Of a stretch of 64,000 nucleotides of DNA, positions 15,654-26,058 are shown one piece after another (the first letter of the stretch is position 1; each line of letters begins with the position of its first letter). This DNA is from Anaerobacillus alkalilacustris (GTDB lineage Bacteria; Bacillota; Bacilli; Bacillales; Anaerobacillaceae), in the NCBI RefSeq assembly GCF_001866005.1, contig NZ_MLQR01000027.1:145193-209192 (forward strand). Reading direction: 5' to 3'. Below the pieces are notes generated by a model. That model saw nothing but the letters and a program-made list of their open reading frames with translations, did no database searches and was not told the origin of the DNA. The position numbers and the translations under genes were made by a program.

Positions 15654-17111
15654 TTACAATTGTGGTTTAGCCTTATGATGTTCAGTTGCTTGCTCGTAAG
15701 CGTGGGCAACACGATACACTGTAGACTCATCAAAGTGTTTACCGATTATTTGTAGACCAACTGGTAAGCCATTTGATAAACCACAAGGAACAGAAATGGC
15801 TGGAACTCCTGCTAAATTGACAGGAATAGTTAATATATCATTTGCATACATCGTTAATGGATCATCAACTTGCTCACCAATTTTAAAAGCAGTTGTTGGT
15901 GCAGTTGGTCCAATAATAACATCAAACTTTTCTAATACATCATCAAAATCTTTTTTAATTAATGTACGAACTTGCTGTGCTTTTTTGTAATAAGCATCGT
16001 AGTAACCAGAGCTTAATGCAAACGTACCAAGCATGATTCTGCGTTTTACTTCGTCACCAAAACCTGCACTACGGCTTTCTTTATACATTTCAATTAAATT
16101 AGCTCCGTTATCTGAACGAACACCATAGCGAACACCATCAAAACGTGCTAAGTTTGCAGATGCTTCTGAGGAAGCAAGTAAATAATACGTAGCTACTGCG
16201 TATTTCGAATGTGGTAAAGAAACTTCTTCCCACGTAGCTCCTAATCCTTCTAACACCTTTAATGCATCTAAAATTTTATTTTTAACATCTTCATTAACGC
16301 CTTCAGCTAAATATTCTTTTGGAACAGCAACTTTTAAGCCTTGAATGTCACCTGTTAAACTAGATAAATAATCTGGAACGTCAACATTTGCACTTGTTGA
16401 ATCCATATGATCATAACCTGAAATAACTTGTAATAAATACGCATTATCTTCAACAGATCTTGTAATTGGTCCAATTTGATCAAGAGACGATGCAAAAGCT
16501 ACAAGTCCGAAACGAGATACGCGGCCATATGTAGGCTTAAGTCCAACGACACCACAGTAAGAAGCAGGTTGACGAATGGAACCACCTGTATCAGAACCTA
16601 GTGAAAACAATACTTCTCCTGCAGCAACACTTGCTGCGGACCCACCACTTGACCCACCTGGAACATGATCAAGATTCCATGGATTTCTCGTACGGAAAAA
16701 GCTAGAGTTTTCTGTAGAAGACCCCATAGCAAACTCATCCATGTTTAATTTTCCGATCATAATTGCTTCAGAAGAACGAATTTTCCCCATAGCAGTTGCA
16801 TCGTGTACAGGTTCAAAATTCCCAAGAATTTTACTAGCACATGTTGTTCTTAAACCTTTTGTAATGATATTATCTTTAATTCCAATTGGTAAGCCGTAAA
16901 GCAGACCTTTTTCTACTCTTTCTGGTAATGCTTCATCTAACTGTTTAGCATAATTACGAGCAGTTTCTTCATCAAGAGTAAGAAATGCCTTTACTTTATC
17001 GTCTACTTCTGCGATACGTTTATATGATGCATCAACTAAATCAGATACGGTAATTTCTTTATCACGTAATTGTTTATGTAAAGATGAAACATTTTGTTCT
17101 AGTAATGACAA
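15654..17111 (-). CDS. gatA: Aspartyl/glutamyl-tRNA amidotransferase subunit A (glutaminase)
   Basis: Amidase-signature enzyme (485 aa) that releases ammonia from glutamine for GatB. The catalytic triad is visible as Lys79 (GIKDN), Ser154 (GGSSGGS) and Ser178 ([10 protein letters not shown]). It sits 14 bases below gatC with its own AGGAGGTTTT site. Essential in Bacillus, which lacks glutaminyl-tRNA synthetase. Confidence 0.98.
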   Translation of the reverse strand: MSLLEQNVSSLHKQLRDKEITVSDLVDASYKRIAEVDDKVKAFLTLDEETARNYAKQLDEALPERVEKGLLYGLPIGIKDNIITKGLRTTCASKILGNFEPVHDATAMGKIRSSEAIMIGKLNMDEFAMGSSTENSSFFRTRNPWNLDHVPGGSSGGSAASVAAGEVLFSLGSDTGGSIRQPASYCGVVGLKPTYGRVSRFGLVAFASSLDQIGPITRSVEDNAYLLQVISGYDHMDSTSANVDVPDYLSSLTGDIQGLKVAVPKEYLAEGVNEDVKNKILDALKVLEGLGATWEEVSLPHSKYAVATYYLLASSEASANLARFDGVRYGVRSDNGANLIEMYKESRSAGFGDEVKRRIMLGTFALSSGYYDAYYKKAQQVRTLIKKDFDDVLEKFDVIIGPTAPTTAFKIGEQVDDPLTMYANDILTIPVNLAGVPAISVPCGLSNGLPVGLQIIGKHFDESTVYRVAHAYEQATEHHKAKPQL

Positions 17112-17125
17112 CCTAAAAACCTCCT

Positions 17126-17416
17126 TTACTCCATAATTGATGGTACTTTTACTTGTCCATCTTGTTCATCTGGTGCATTCTTTAATACTTCTTCATTTTT
17201 TAAAGATTCTTTGACAACATCTTCACGTAAAACATTTTTAATGTCTAACACATGTGTTGTCGGTTCAATTCCTTCTGTATTTAATTCATTCAATTGTTCT
17301 GCGAAGCTAATTATCTTGTCAAGCTGCTCTGTAAATTGCTCTACTTCCTCTTCAGTAACTGAAAGACGAGCTAAGTGAGCCACGTGCTTTACTTGATCTT
17401 TTGTAATTCGAGCCAT
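17126..17416 (-). CDS. gatC: Aspartyl/glutamyl-tRNA amidotransferase subunit C
   Basis: Small subunit (96 aa) that wraps around GatA and GatB and stabilises the complex. The family start [18 protein letters not shown] is seen. Two adjacent ATGs follow the GGAGGTGG site; the second (17414-17416) has the better 7-base spacing. An upstream start at 17461 would run through the ribosome-binding site and is unlikely. First gene of the operon. Confidence 0.96.
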   Translation of the reverse strand: MARITKDQVKHVAHLARLSVTEEEVEQFTEQLDKIISFAEQLNELNTEGIEPTTHVLDIKNVLREDVVKESLKNEEVLKNAPDEQDGQVKVPSIME

Positions 17417-17470
17417 CATTCCACCTCCACAATTTATCCAATTAAAGTAATCCATTATCACAATATATAG

Positions 17471-17499
17471 ATAATACCAAACAACCCCTCTTTATTCAA
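17471..17499 (-). promoter_or_regulatory. Sigma-A-type promoter of gatCAB
   Basis: On the minus strand TTGAAT (17499-17494) and TATTAT (17476-17471) are separated by 17 bases and lie about 55 bases upstream of the gatC start. Match to the -35/-10 consensus is four to five of six in each box. Confidence 0.65.
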
Positions 17500-17622
17500 T
17501 AAAGCCTAGATGTTTCGAGTAATTAAACGTTTAATTTTTAAATATAATAAAGCTTCCTTAATTGGAATCTAATCAACTGGGCAGAACTATTCCATTTAAC
17601 CGAAAACTATCTCAAATATACA

Positions 17623-17660
17623 AAGTAGAAAAACCAGCAATTTCTGCTGGCTTTCTACTA
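17623..17660 (-). terminator. Terminator of the pspA-yuaF-floT operon
   Basis: On the minus strand AGTAGAAAGCCAGCA pairs with TTGCTGGTTTTTCTACT around a short loop, right after the floT stop codon. The T-rich distal arm serves as the release tract. Confidence 0.8.
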
Positions 17661-17661
17661 A

Positions 17662-19194
17662 TTATTTTTCTTTTTTATTTTCTCTTATAGTATTTTTTGC
17701 TAGATCTGTTGATAACTGATCAATGCTTGCCTTAACATTCCCTTTTCCAGAGAAATTTTCAATTAATTCTTTTACGTCTATACCCGAAGAGGCTTTAAGT
17801 GATTCTTGCAATGTAGACATTAGATTTGTTGCATAGCCAGTAACTTTATTTGCTCCTCCATTTTCGCCACCTGAACCTGTATCAACAACTGTAATTTTAT
17901 CGATATTTGATAATGGACTCGCAACTTCCTTCGCATAAGACGGAAGCATTTTTAGAATCATATCTAACGTTGCAGCTTGGCCGTACTTCTCAAATGCTTC
18001 AGCGATCTTTTCTTTCGCTTCTGCTTCAGCAAGACCTTTTAAGCGAATAACTTCTGCTTCTGATTCACCTTTTGCTCTTTGGGCTTCTGCTAAGGCAAGA
18101 CCGTCAATACGTACTTTTTCAGCTTCTGCTTTTGCCATTGCTTCAATACTATATTTCTTAGCATCTGCTTCAGCAAGCTTTCTTCTTTTTTCAGCTTCCG
18201 CGGATTGTTCGACCGCATAACGATCAGCATCTGCTTTTTTCTTAACTTCAGAGTCGTACTGTTTCTCACGACGGGCAATCTCTTTTTCTTCTAATTCAAT
18301 TTGCTTTTGACGCTCAATAATTTGAATTTGCATTTGTTGTTCCATAACTTCTTGTTTCGAACGCGCTTCTTCTAAGTGATACGCTTGGTCGGCTCTCGCC
18401 TTCATTACATCTTGCTCTCTACGAAACTCGGCAACTTTTAATTTATTAACCTTTTCTGCTTCTGCAATCTCTGTTGCTCTTTCTAATTCTGCACGTTTTG
18501 CTTCTTTATCAGCTTCTGCTCTTCTAATTCTTGTTTCTTTATCTGCTTCTGCTGTCGCAATATCAGCATCACGCTTCACTTGAGCAATTCGCGGTTTCCC
18601 TAACGATTCTAAGTAACCATTTTTATCACGTACGTCTTTAATCGTAAATGAAACGATGACCAAACCCATTTTTGCTAAGTCTTGAGAGGCTACTCGTTGT
18701 ACTTCTTGAGAGAATTTTTCACGATTTTTATAAATTTCCTCTACTGTTAAAGAACCTAAAATAGAACGTAAATGACCTTCTAATACTTCTTTCGCTTCGT
18801 TTTCACGATCTGCTTTTGTTTTCCCTAAAAATTGTTCTGCAGCCGTGGCAATCTCACCGATCGAACCACCAATTTTTATAATAGCAGTTCCATCTGCCAT
18901 TACAGGTACGCCTTGCTCGGTATACACTTCAGGAGTAGATACATCAATTTTACTAGATAATAGACTTAAAGATTCTGCCTGTTGGAATACCGGTAATACA
19001 AATGTACCGCCACCACGAACGATTTTTATTCGGTTCCCCGCTTCATCAATGTTTACATTTTTGCCACCTAAATAACTTCCTGTGACGATCAAGGCTTCAT
19101 CAGGGCCTGCAGTTCGATACTTCGAAACAAAAACACCAATAAGCGCAAGAGTTAAAACAGCTACAATACCTAAAACAATCCAAATAAGTTCCAT
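17662..19194 (-). CDS. floT: Flotillin-like protein FloT (YuaG)
   Basis: Membrane-raft scaffold protein (510 aa). It has an N-terminal hairpin membrane segment (ELIWIVLGIVAVLTLALIG), an SPFH/PHB domain (about residues 30-200), and a very long Ala/Glu/Lys-rich coiled coil (about residues 200-400) with the EA-rich repeats typical of flotillins. Flotillins organise fluid membrane microdomains and counter membrane-active stress. A TTG four codons upstream lies inside the GGAGG site, so the ATG at 19192-19194 is the start. It lies 13 bases below yuaF, as in the B. subtilis yuaF-floT pair. Confidence 0.95.
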   Translation of the reverse strand: MELIWIVLGIVAVLTLALIGVFVSKYRTAGPDEALIVTGSYLGGKNVNIDEAGNRIKIVRGGGTFVLPVFQQAESLSLLSSKIDVSTPEVYTEQGVPVMADGTAIIKIGGSIGEIATAAEQFLGKTKADRENEAKEVLEGHLRSILGSLTVEEIYKNREKFSQEVQRVASQDLAKMGLVIVSFTIKDVRDKNGYLESLGKPRIAQVKRDADIATAEADKETRIRRAEADKEAKRAELERATEIAEAEKVNKLKVAEFRREQDVMKARADQAYHLEEARSKQEVMEQQMQIQIIERQKQIELEEKEIARREKQYDSEVKKKADADRYAVEQSAEAEKRRKLAEADAKKYSIEAMAKAEAEKVRIDGLALAEAQRAKGESEAEVIRLKGLAEAEAKEKIAEAFEKYGQAATLDMILKMLPSYAKEVASPLSNIDKITVVDTGSGGENGGANKVTGYATNLMSTLQESLKASSGIDVKELIENFSGKGNVKASIDQLSTDLAKNTIRENKKEK

Positions 19195-19207
19195 AAAAAC
19201 CTCCAAA

Positions 19208-19741
19208 TTAATCTAATTTCTCATGTGGGAGTACATGTAATACCCCATTTTTCACTTCAATTACCAATACATCCTCATCATACTGGATCGCTTTTTTCTC
19301 AAAGCTAACCGCAGACTTCGAAATATTTCCACCCTTACCTTGAATAAGAACTTCTCCGAATCCATCCTCTGGGATTGAGATAATTACCTTTCCAACTCTT
19401 CCCCGCAAATCTTCATCAGAGTAAGCTAGTGTCGCCTCCGCTTGTGATAATGGAATGAGAACAAACACATTTAATAATGTGACTAAAATAAGTGCCGTCA
19501 CAAGTGAGACAATAAATATAATAAGGCTATGAACGGTTGTAAACTTCTCCATTAAATAAGCCATCGAACTAAAAATAGTAATAAAAGATAAAATAAGTGT
19601 CGGGTTTATAGGACCTTCTGAAAAGCTTTCGAAGATCCCTTCTACTAAATCACCAAATAAAATATAGAGTAAGGTTAAACTTCCACCAATAATAAACCCG
19701 AACAAATAAACCGTTTCTAAAGAATACCCGAAAAGCTCCAT
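19208..19741 (-). CDS. yuaF: NfeD-family membrane protein YuaF, flotillin partner
   Basis: Membrane protein of 177 aa with about three transmembrane segments (near residues 11-30, 48-65 and 70-97) and a C-terminal OB-like NfeD domain (GRVGKVIISIPEDGFGEVLIQ). NfeD-type proteins are almost always encoded beside flotillins and help to place or stabilise them. The gene sits between pspA (9 bases) and floT (13 bases). Confidence 0.92.
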   Translation of the reverse strand: MELFGYSLETVYLFGFIIGGSLTLLYILFGDLVEGIFESFSEGPINPTLILSFITIFSSMAYLMEKFTTVHSLIIFIVSLVTALILVTLLNVFVLIPLSQAEATLAYSDEDLRGRVGKVIISIPEDGFGEVLIQGKGGNISKSAVSFEKKAIQYDEDVLVIEVKNGVLHVLPHEKLD

Positions 19742-19750
19742 CAGTTACCC

Positions 19751-20422
19751 TCATTCATCTTTTAATTTTTCTTTTAAACGTGCCAACTCTTTATCTATAC
19801 TATTCTCTTGGTCGAGTGACTCAAGCTCTTGATCTAAGCTTTGGTTAGAGAGTCTCAAATCCTCACTAGCCTCAGCCTCTGCTTCTAATTGCATCACCTT
19901 TTTTTCCATTCGTTCAAAACCTTGCTTGGAACCTTCGTTATTCATCGATGATAGTGATCGGTTCATTTGCCCTTTTGCCTTTGCTGCTCCAGCTTTACTT
20001 TTCAACGTATCTCGCTTTAATTCCATTTCTCTAAATTCCGATTTCATTTGCTTCAATTTTTCTTTTAACTCTTCTGCCTGAAGCACAACATCTCGATGTA
20101 ATGCTTCTAATTGTAAAAACTCTTTTGCTACTCTATTTTTATCCTCTAAGGCTCGTTTCGCTAAGTCTTCATTACCTGCCTTAAGTGCTTTTAACGCTTG
20201 TTGCTCACGTTTCTCAACCTTCTCTTTAGCATCTTGGACTTTCTTACTAAATAATTTTTCTTCAGCAATCATTTTTGCCGTAGCCGCTTCTACCTCCTTA
20301 ATTTCACTAGCCATTTCTCTTACATACTGATCTAACATCTTTTCTGGATCTTCTGCTTTTTCTAGCATGTTATAAAGCTCAGAGCTTACCACTGTTTTTA
20401 CGCGCCTGAAAAATTCAAACAA
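19751..20422 (-). CDS. pspA: PspA/IM30 family envelope-stress protein
   Basis: ESCRT-III-like coiled-coil protein (223 aa) that binds stressed membrane from the cytoplasm. The start MFEFFRRVKTVVSSELYNML is the amphipathic helix of the family. Charged helices with DPEKMLDQYVREM follow. Start is TTG at 20420-20422 behind AGGGGGGAT, an unusually G-rich site. It leads a three-gene operon with yuaF and floT. In B. subtilis pspA and yuaF-floT are separate SigW-controlled loci; here they are joined. Confidence 0.93.
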   Translation of the reverse strand: MFEFFRRVKTVVSSELYNMLEKAEDPEKMLDQYVREMASEIKEVEAATAKMIAEEKLFSKKVQDAKEKVEKREQQALKALKAGNEDLAKRALEDKNRVAKEFLQLEALHRDVVLQAEELKEKLKQMKSEFREMELKRDTLKSKAGAAKAKGQMNRSLSSMNNEGSKQGFERMEKKVMQLEAEAEASEDLRLSNQSLDQELESLDQENSIDKELARLKEKLKDE

Positions 20423-20497
20423 ATTTATCCCCCCTAAAATAGATGATATTAAAAAAATAGAAAAATAATGATTTTTTTCCTTATTCAGTAATTATTT

Positions 20498-20524
20498 ACG
20501 TGTTTTCTTTTTATTAAGTTTCAC
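20498..20524 (-). promoter_or_regulatory. SigW-type promoter of pspA-yuaF-floT
   Basis: On the minus strand TGAAAC (20524-20519) and CGTA (20501-20498) are separated by 17 bases, close to the TGAAAC-N16-CGTA consensus of the extracytoplasmic sigma factor SigW. The downstream genes belong to families in the SigW regulon of B. subtilis, which supports the call. Confidence 0.7.
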
Positions 20525-20631
20525 TGTTATTGTATTTTTTTAAAAATTTTCTACCAAAGATCTAAACGCATGTAATTGAATGTTAGACAGCTTACTACCT
20601 TCCAAAAATTTCATATATGGTAACATAGTAA

Positions 20632-20666
20632 AAAAAATCAGTAGCTCATAGGCCACTGATTTTTTC
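20632..20666 (-). terminator. Terminator of the symporter gene
   Basis: Inverted repeat AAAAAATCAGTGGCC / GAGCTACTGATTTTTTTT just after the symporter stop codon, with a T-run on the minus strand. The A-run on the other arm could allow function in both directions. Confidence 0.85.
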
Positions 20667-20671
20667 CTTAC

Positions 20672-22153
20672 TTAGATCTTACTTGTTTTTACACTATCAA
20701 ACTCTTCTTGAATTTCTTTTGATGGCTCTTTATCGATGAAGCTCACTACCATAATCGCAATCCAACCGAAGAGGAAACCTGGGACGATTTCATAAACGTC
20801 AAATAAACCACCTGAAAGTTCACTCCAAATAAAGACTGTCACCGCCCCCACAATCATACCAGAAAGGGCACCGTTACGAGTCATTCGCTTCCAGAATAGA
20901 GAAAGTATAATAACTGGTCCAAAAGCTGCTCCAAAACCGGCCCAAGCGTAAGAAACTAGATCTAATACAGTACTTTCTGGATTATATGCTAATATAATCG
21001 CGATAACTGCAATAACAATAACACCAAGTCTACCTACCCAAACAAGCTCCGTTTGGCTTGCATTTTTTCTGAAAATTGATTTATAAAAATCTTCTGTAAT
21101 CGCACTTGATGATACGAGTAGTTGCGAATCAATGGTACTCATAATAGCCGCTAAAATCGCTGCTAGTAAAAATCCTGATACCCAAGGATTAAATAAAATT
21201 TGAGTAAATAAAATAAAGACAGTTTCATGAGCCCCATCGGCTAACGGATCAACACCAGGACCAAACTCTGAGAAGTAGGCAATTCCTACAAATCCTGTGA
21301 AAATAGCGCCCATTAAAGCAAGTACCATCCAGGACATTCCGATTAATCTCGCTTTCGGAATTTCTTTTGAAGATTTAACTGCCATAAAGCGAGTAATAAT
21401 ATGAGGCTGACCAAAATAACCTAGCCCCCATGCCGCAAGCGAAATAATCCCAATTCCTGTCATTCCAGCAAAGACATCTAATTGTGAAGAATCAATATTT
21501 CCAACTGCATTAACAGTTTTACTCCAGCCACCCATCTCAGAAATAGCTACAATTGGAACGATAATTAGAGCTAAAAACATTAAGATCCCTTGAAAGAAAT
21601 CAGTCCAACTTACTGCTAAAAATCCACCTAAAAACGTATATGAAATAATAACAATGGCGCCAATCCATAAAGCTTGTGTATACGATAATCCAAACGATGC
21701 TTCAAATAATAGTGCACCACCAACAAGTCCTGATGAAGTATAAAAAGCAAAGAAAATTAAAATAACAAAAGCAGATATAACTCTTAATACCTTTGATTTA
21801 TCGTGGAAACGATTTTCTAAAAAGTCAGGGACCGTTATAGAATCACCAGCAATCTCGGTATATTTACGTAAACGCGTTGCTACGAACTGCCAGTTTAAAT
21901 AGGCACCTACAGCTAAACCAACAGAAATCCAGATAGCTTCCATACCAGCGACATACGCATATCCTGGTAAACCTAATAGTAACCAACTACTCATATCCGA
22001 AGCTCCAGCACTTAATGCAGCTACTCCTCCCCCTAATCTTCTTCCACCTAAAACATAATCTGATAAATTACTAGTAAGTCGGTAGGCTACTAAGCCGACC
22101 GCTAACATCCCTATTAAATATACAATAAATGTAACTAACGTTGCAGGTTGCAA
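20672..22153 (-). CDS. Sodium:solute symporter, proline transporter PutP/OpuE type
   Basis: Na+-coupled transporter of the SSS family (493 aa) with about 13 transmembrane segments. The Na+/substrate motif GASDMSSWLLLGLPGYAY near residue 50 and GYFGQPHIITRFMA in the middle match PutP/OpuE. B. subtilis carries the osmoprotectant proline transporter opuE at this same place next to gatC, so an OpuE-like role is likely; PutP for proline catabolism is the alternative. Start is TTG (22151-22153), 9 bases after GAGGAG and 2 bases after the stop of a tiny upstream gene, so translation is coupled. Confidence 0.88.
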   Translation of the reverse strand: MQPATLVTFIVYLIGMLAVGLVAYRLTSNLSDYVLGGRRLGGGVAALSAGASDMSSWLLLGLPGYAYVAGMEAIWISVGLAVGAYLNWQFVATRLRKYTEIAGDSITVPDFLENRFHDKSKVLRVISAFVILIFFAFYTSSGLVGGALLFEASFGLSYTQALWIGAIVIISYTFLGGFLAVSWTDFFQGILMFLALIIVPIVAISEMGGWSKTVNAVGNIDSSQLDVFAGMTGIGIISLAAWGLGYFGQPHIITRFMAVKSSKEIPKARLIGMSWMVLALMGAIFTGFVGIAYFSEFGPGVDPLADGAHETVFILFTQILFNPWVSGFLLAAILAAIMSTIDSQLLVSSSAITEDFYKSIFRKNASQTELVWVGRLGVIVIAVIAIILAYNPESTVLDLVSYAWAGFGAAFGPVIILSLFWKRMTRNGALSGMIVGAVTVFIWSELSGGLFDVYEIVPGFLFGWIAIMVVSFIDKEPSKEIQEEFDSVKTSKI

Positions 22154-22155
22154 AT

Positions 22156-22260
22156 TTATTCTCTCCTCTCAGTAAAGTAAGTAATAACAGATAAAACAAT
22201 CAATAGTGGCATCGGTACAAACAACCAAAACCAAGTAGCTGCTGTTAGTGTGTGTTCCAT
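22156..22260 (-). CDS. Symporter small accessory protein, 34 aa single-pass membrane peptide
   Basis: A complete small gene reading MEHTLTAATWFWLFVPMP and ending YFTERRE. It has one hydrophobic segment (about residues 9-28) and a charged C-terminus, with GGAAGGTGG upstream. Its stop codon is 2 bases before the TTG of the symporter. Tiny membrane proteins encoded just before SSS symporters recur in Bacillales and are thought to be symporter subunits or chaperones. The position and coupling here fit that. The exact function is unknown. Confidence 0.75.
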   Translation of the reverse strand: MEHTLTAATWFWLFVPMPLLIVLSVITYFTERRE

Positions 22261-22651
22261 TTTCTTTACACCACCTTCCTTACATTTTCTCTAAGCTATT
22301 CGATCTTTCTAATATTCAACTTTATTCATTAGATTGAAAATTCAATCTACACTAAAAAATCCCTAAAACGAGCTAACACTTGATACTATAACACAAAATA
22401 ATAAACCGAACATTCTAATTATTATTTAAATGAAGTTTACTTGAATTTTTATTCAACATCCCCGTATAATAAAGCGCTTTCTCTTATATATAGGAATATA
22501 TATTCATGAAATATTATTTAAATTAATTTGAGCTTTTTTGAATTTTGTTATTTTCTTAGTAAATTCCTTAATAAAAACACATTAAATTTTAATTTTTTAT
22601 ATATATTCTTTAACGAAAAAGTTAGAAGTGCTAAACAATAATAATAGGTGC
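22261..22651. promoter_or_regulatory. Non-coding leader of the symporter operon; possible extended -10 promoter
   Basis: No gene is seen in these 390 AT-rich bases. On the minus strand TGTTATAGT (22393-22385) looks like an extended -10 element about 125 bases upstream of the accessory gene, but no clear -35 box goes with it. I could not find a convincing SigB box, although B. subtilis opuE has one. Confidence 0.3.
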
Positions 22652-22678
22652 AAAAAGAACCCTTCAAAAAGGGTTCTT
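22652..22678 (-). terminator. Terminator overlapping the camS stop codon
   Basis: AAGAACCCTT and its complement enclose a 3-5 base loop. The minus strand ends in a T-run. The proximal arm includes the TAA stop of camS. Confidence 0.85.
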
Positions 22679-23870
22679 AACGATAAATATGAACAAATGG
22701 CTGTTCGTTAGGATGACTGACAATGATACTCTCGGCACCTTCCAATGAGGAAATATACGCTTGAACTGTTAAATCAGGTGGAAAATACTTATTCATTCGA
22801 TCAGTTACATATTGTGTCATCGCAATTATTTCAGCTTTCCCATTTGTTTGTAAATTAATTTCTATTGTAAGTTCTTGAATTTGATCATTTTTGTACCTTG
22901 CTTTTCCAACAACTCCAATATAATTATCAAAAAAACCATCTATATCTTGTTTAAAATTATCAAAACGGTTGGCGTCTTCGCGGTGCATAGAAGTTGCTCT
23001 ACTAGAAGGGAAGAAAAAGTGAGCATCACTGATTTTTTCCCATTTATCAATTCTTTTGCCTGGCTCTACCACTGTCAAAGCGATAAAAGTTCCAGGTACG
23101 ATAGATTGGCGTCGTTCTTCTTGATATAAAGCAATGATAATTGGTACATTGGCAAGATTATCTTGTTTTCTAACACGTTCAAGAACCTCTCCTGCTATTC
23201 TTTTACCCTCTTCAAAAACCTCATCATCATCAAGAGCCAAATCAAATACAGCCCCGTAGTCTTCAGTTCTATAATAGTATACCGAACTTAATGAAATACC
23301 TAACACTAATCCCCCTAGTTCAATAGTGCCGTTATCCGCTTCTCGTAAATAATTATGTTCCATTATATGAGATAAATATGATGGCTGACTTTCATGACGG
23401 TTTCGTTCATAACGTACTCGTTCCCAGTTTTCCATTTTATCTAAATCTTTTGTAATTTCTGGTAAAGGTGGGTTTAGCCCTTCCATATGATCTTTTCGAT
23501 CTTCATCATACCTTCGTAACCAGCCATTAATTACTGAGCTTTTTAAATACTGTCCTTCTTGAAAGAAGTATCCGTCTTGAGGAAATCTTGTGGATGCTAA
23601 TTCCATTAAACCAATTTCTAATTGATTAATATCAATCCGATTATTAATTGCATGCGGTACTAAACCTCTAGCCTCACTATATCGATACCTACCATCAAGC
23701 AATACCGTTTGGTAATAGTTTTCAGGGGTGTTTAAGTTAGGACTAATAATTACGTGCTCATTTTCTTCCGGATCTTCAAAAACCATTACTTCTTCTTCTT
23801 TAACCAAGACATTTAAACAGCCAGATAAAATAAAAATAAAGACCAGTAATAAACCGAATAATTTTTTCAT
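22677..23870 (-). CDS. camS: CamS family sex pheromone lipoprotein (YerH type)
   Basis: Secreted lipoprotein of 397 aa. The ATG at 23868-23870 follows GAGGAGGG and begins a signal peptide MKKLFGLLLVFIFILSGC with lipobox LSGC. The mature part matches the CamS family (ENYYQTVL, SEARGLVPHAINNRID, TRFPQDGYFFQEGQYL). In Staphylococcus the cleaved signal peptide gives a pheromone acting on enterococcal plasmids. In Bacillus the role is unknown. The gene follows ligA, as in B. subtilis. Confidence 0.92.
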   Translation of the reverse strand: MKKLFGLLLVFIFILSGCLNVLVKEEEVMVFEDPEENEHVIISPNLNTPENYYQTVLLDGRYRYSEARGLVPHAINNRIDINQLEIGLMELASTRFPQDGYFFQEGQYLKSSVINGWLRRYDEDRKDHMEGLNPPLPEITKDLDKMENWERVRYERNRHESQPSYLSHIMEHNYLREADNGTIELGGLVLGISLSSVYYYRTEDYGAVFDLALDDDEVFEEGKRIAGEVLERVRKQDNLANVPIIIALYQEERRQSIVPGTFIALTVVEPGKRIDKWEKISDAHFFFPSSRATSMHREDANRFDNFKQDIDGFFDNYIGVVGKARYKNDQIQELTIEINLQTNGKAEIIAMTQYVTDRMNKYFPPDLTVQAYISSLEGAESIIVSHPNEQPFVHIYR

Positions 23871-23997
23871 AAAAAACAACCCTCCTCTTGTAGAAAAGCA
23901 TAGAAACTGCAGAGCTAAGCTAAAAAAGCGTACCATGCAAATTAAGATAGAAGAGTTACAAAAGGAGGCCCAATTACATGGACCGACACCCGTTTCG

Positions 23998-26013
<2,016 letters not shown>

Positions 26014-26058
26014 TTATCGAATGTAGATTGTTTTTTAACACCATTCTACATTTTTCAT

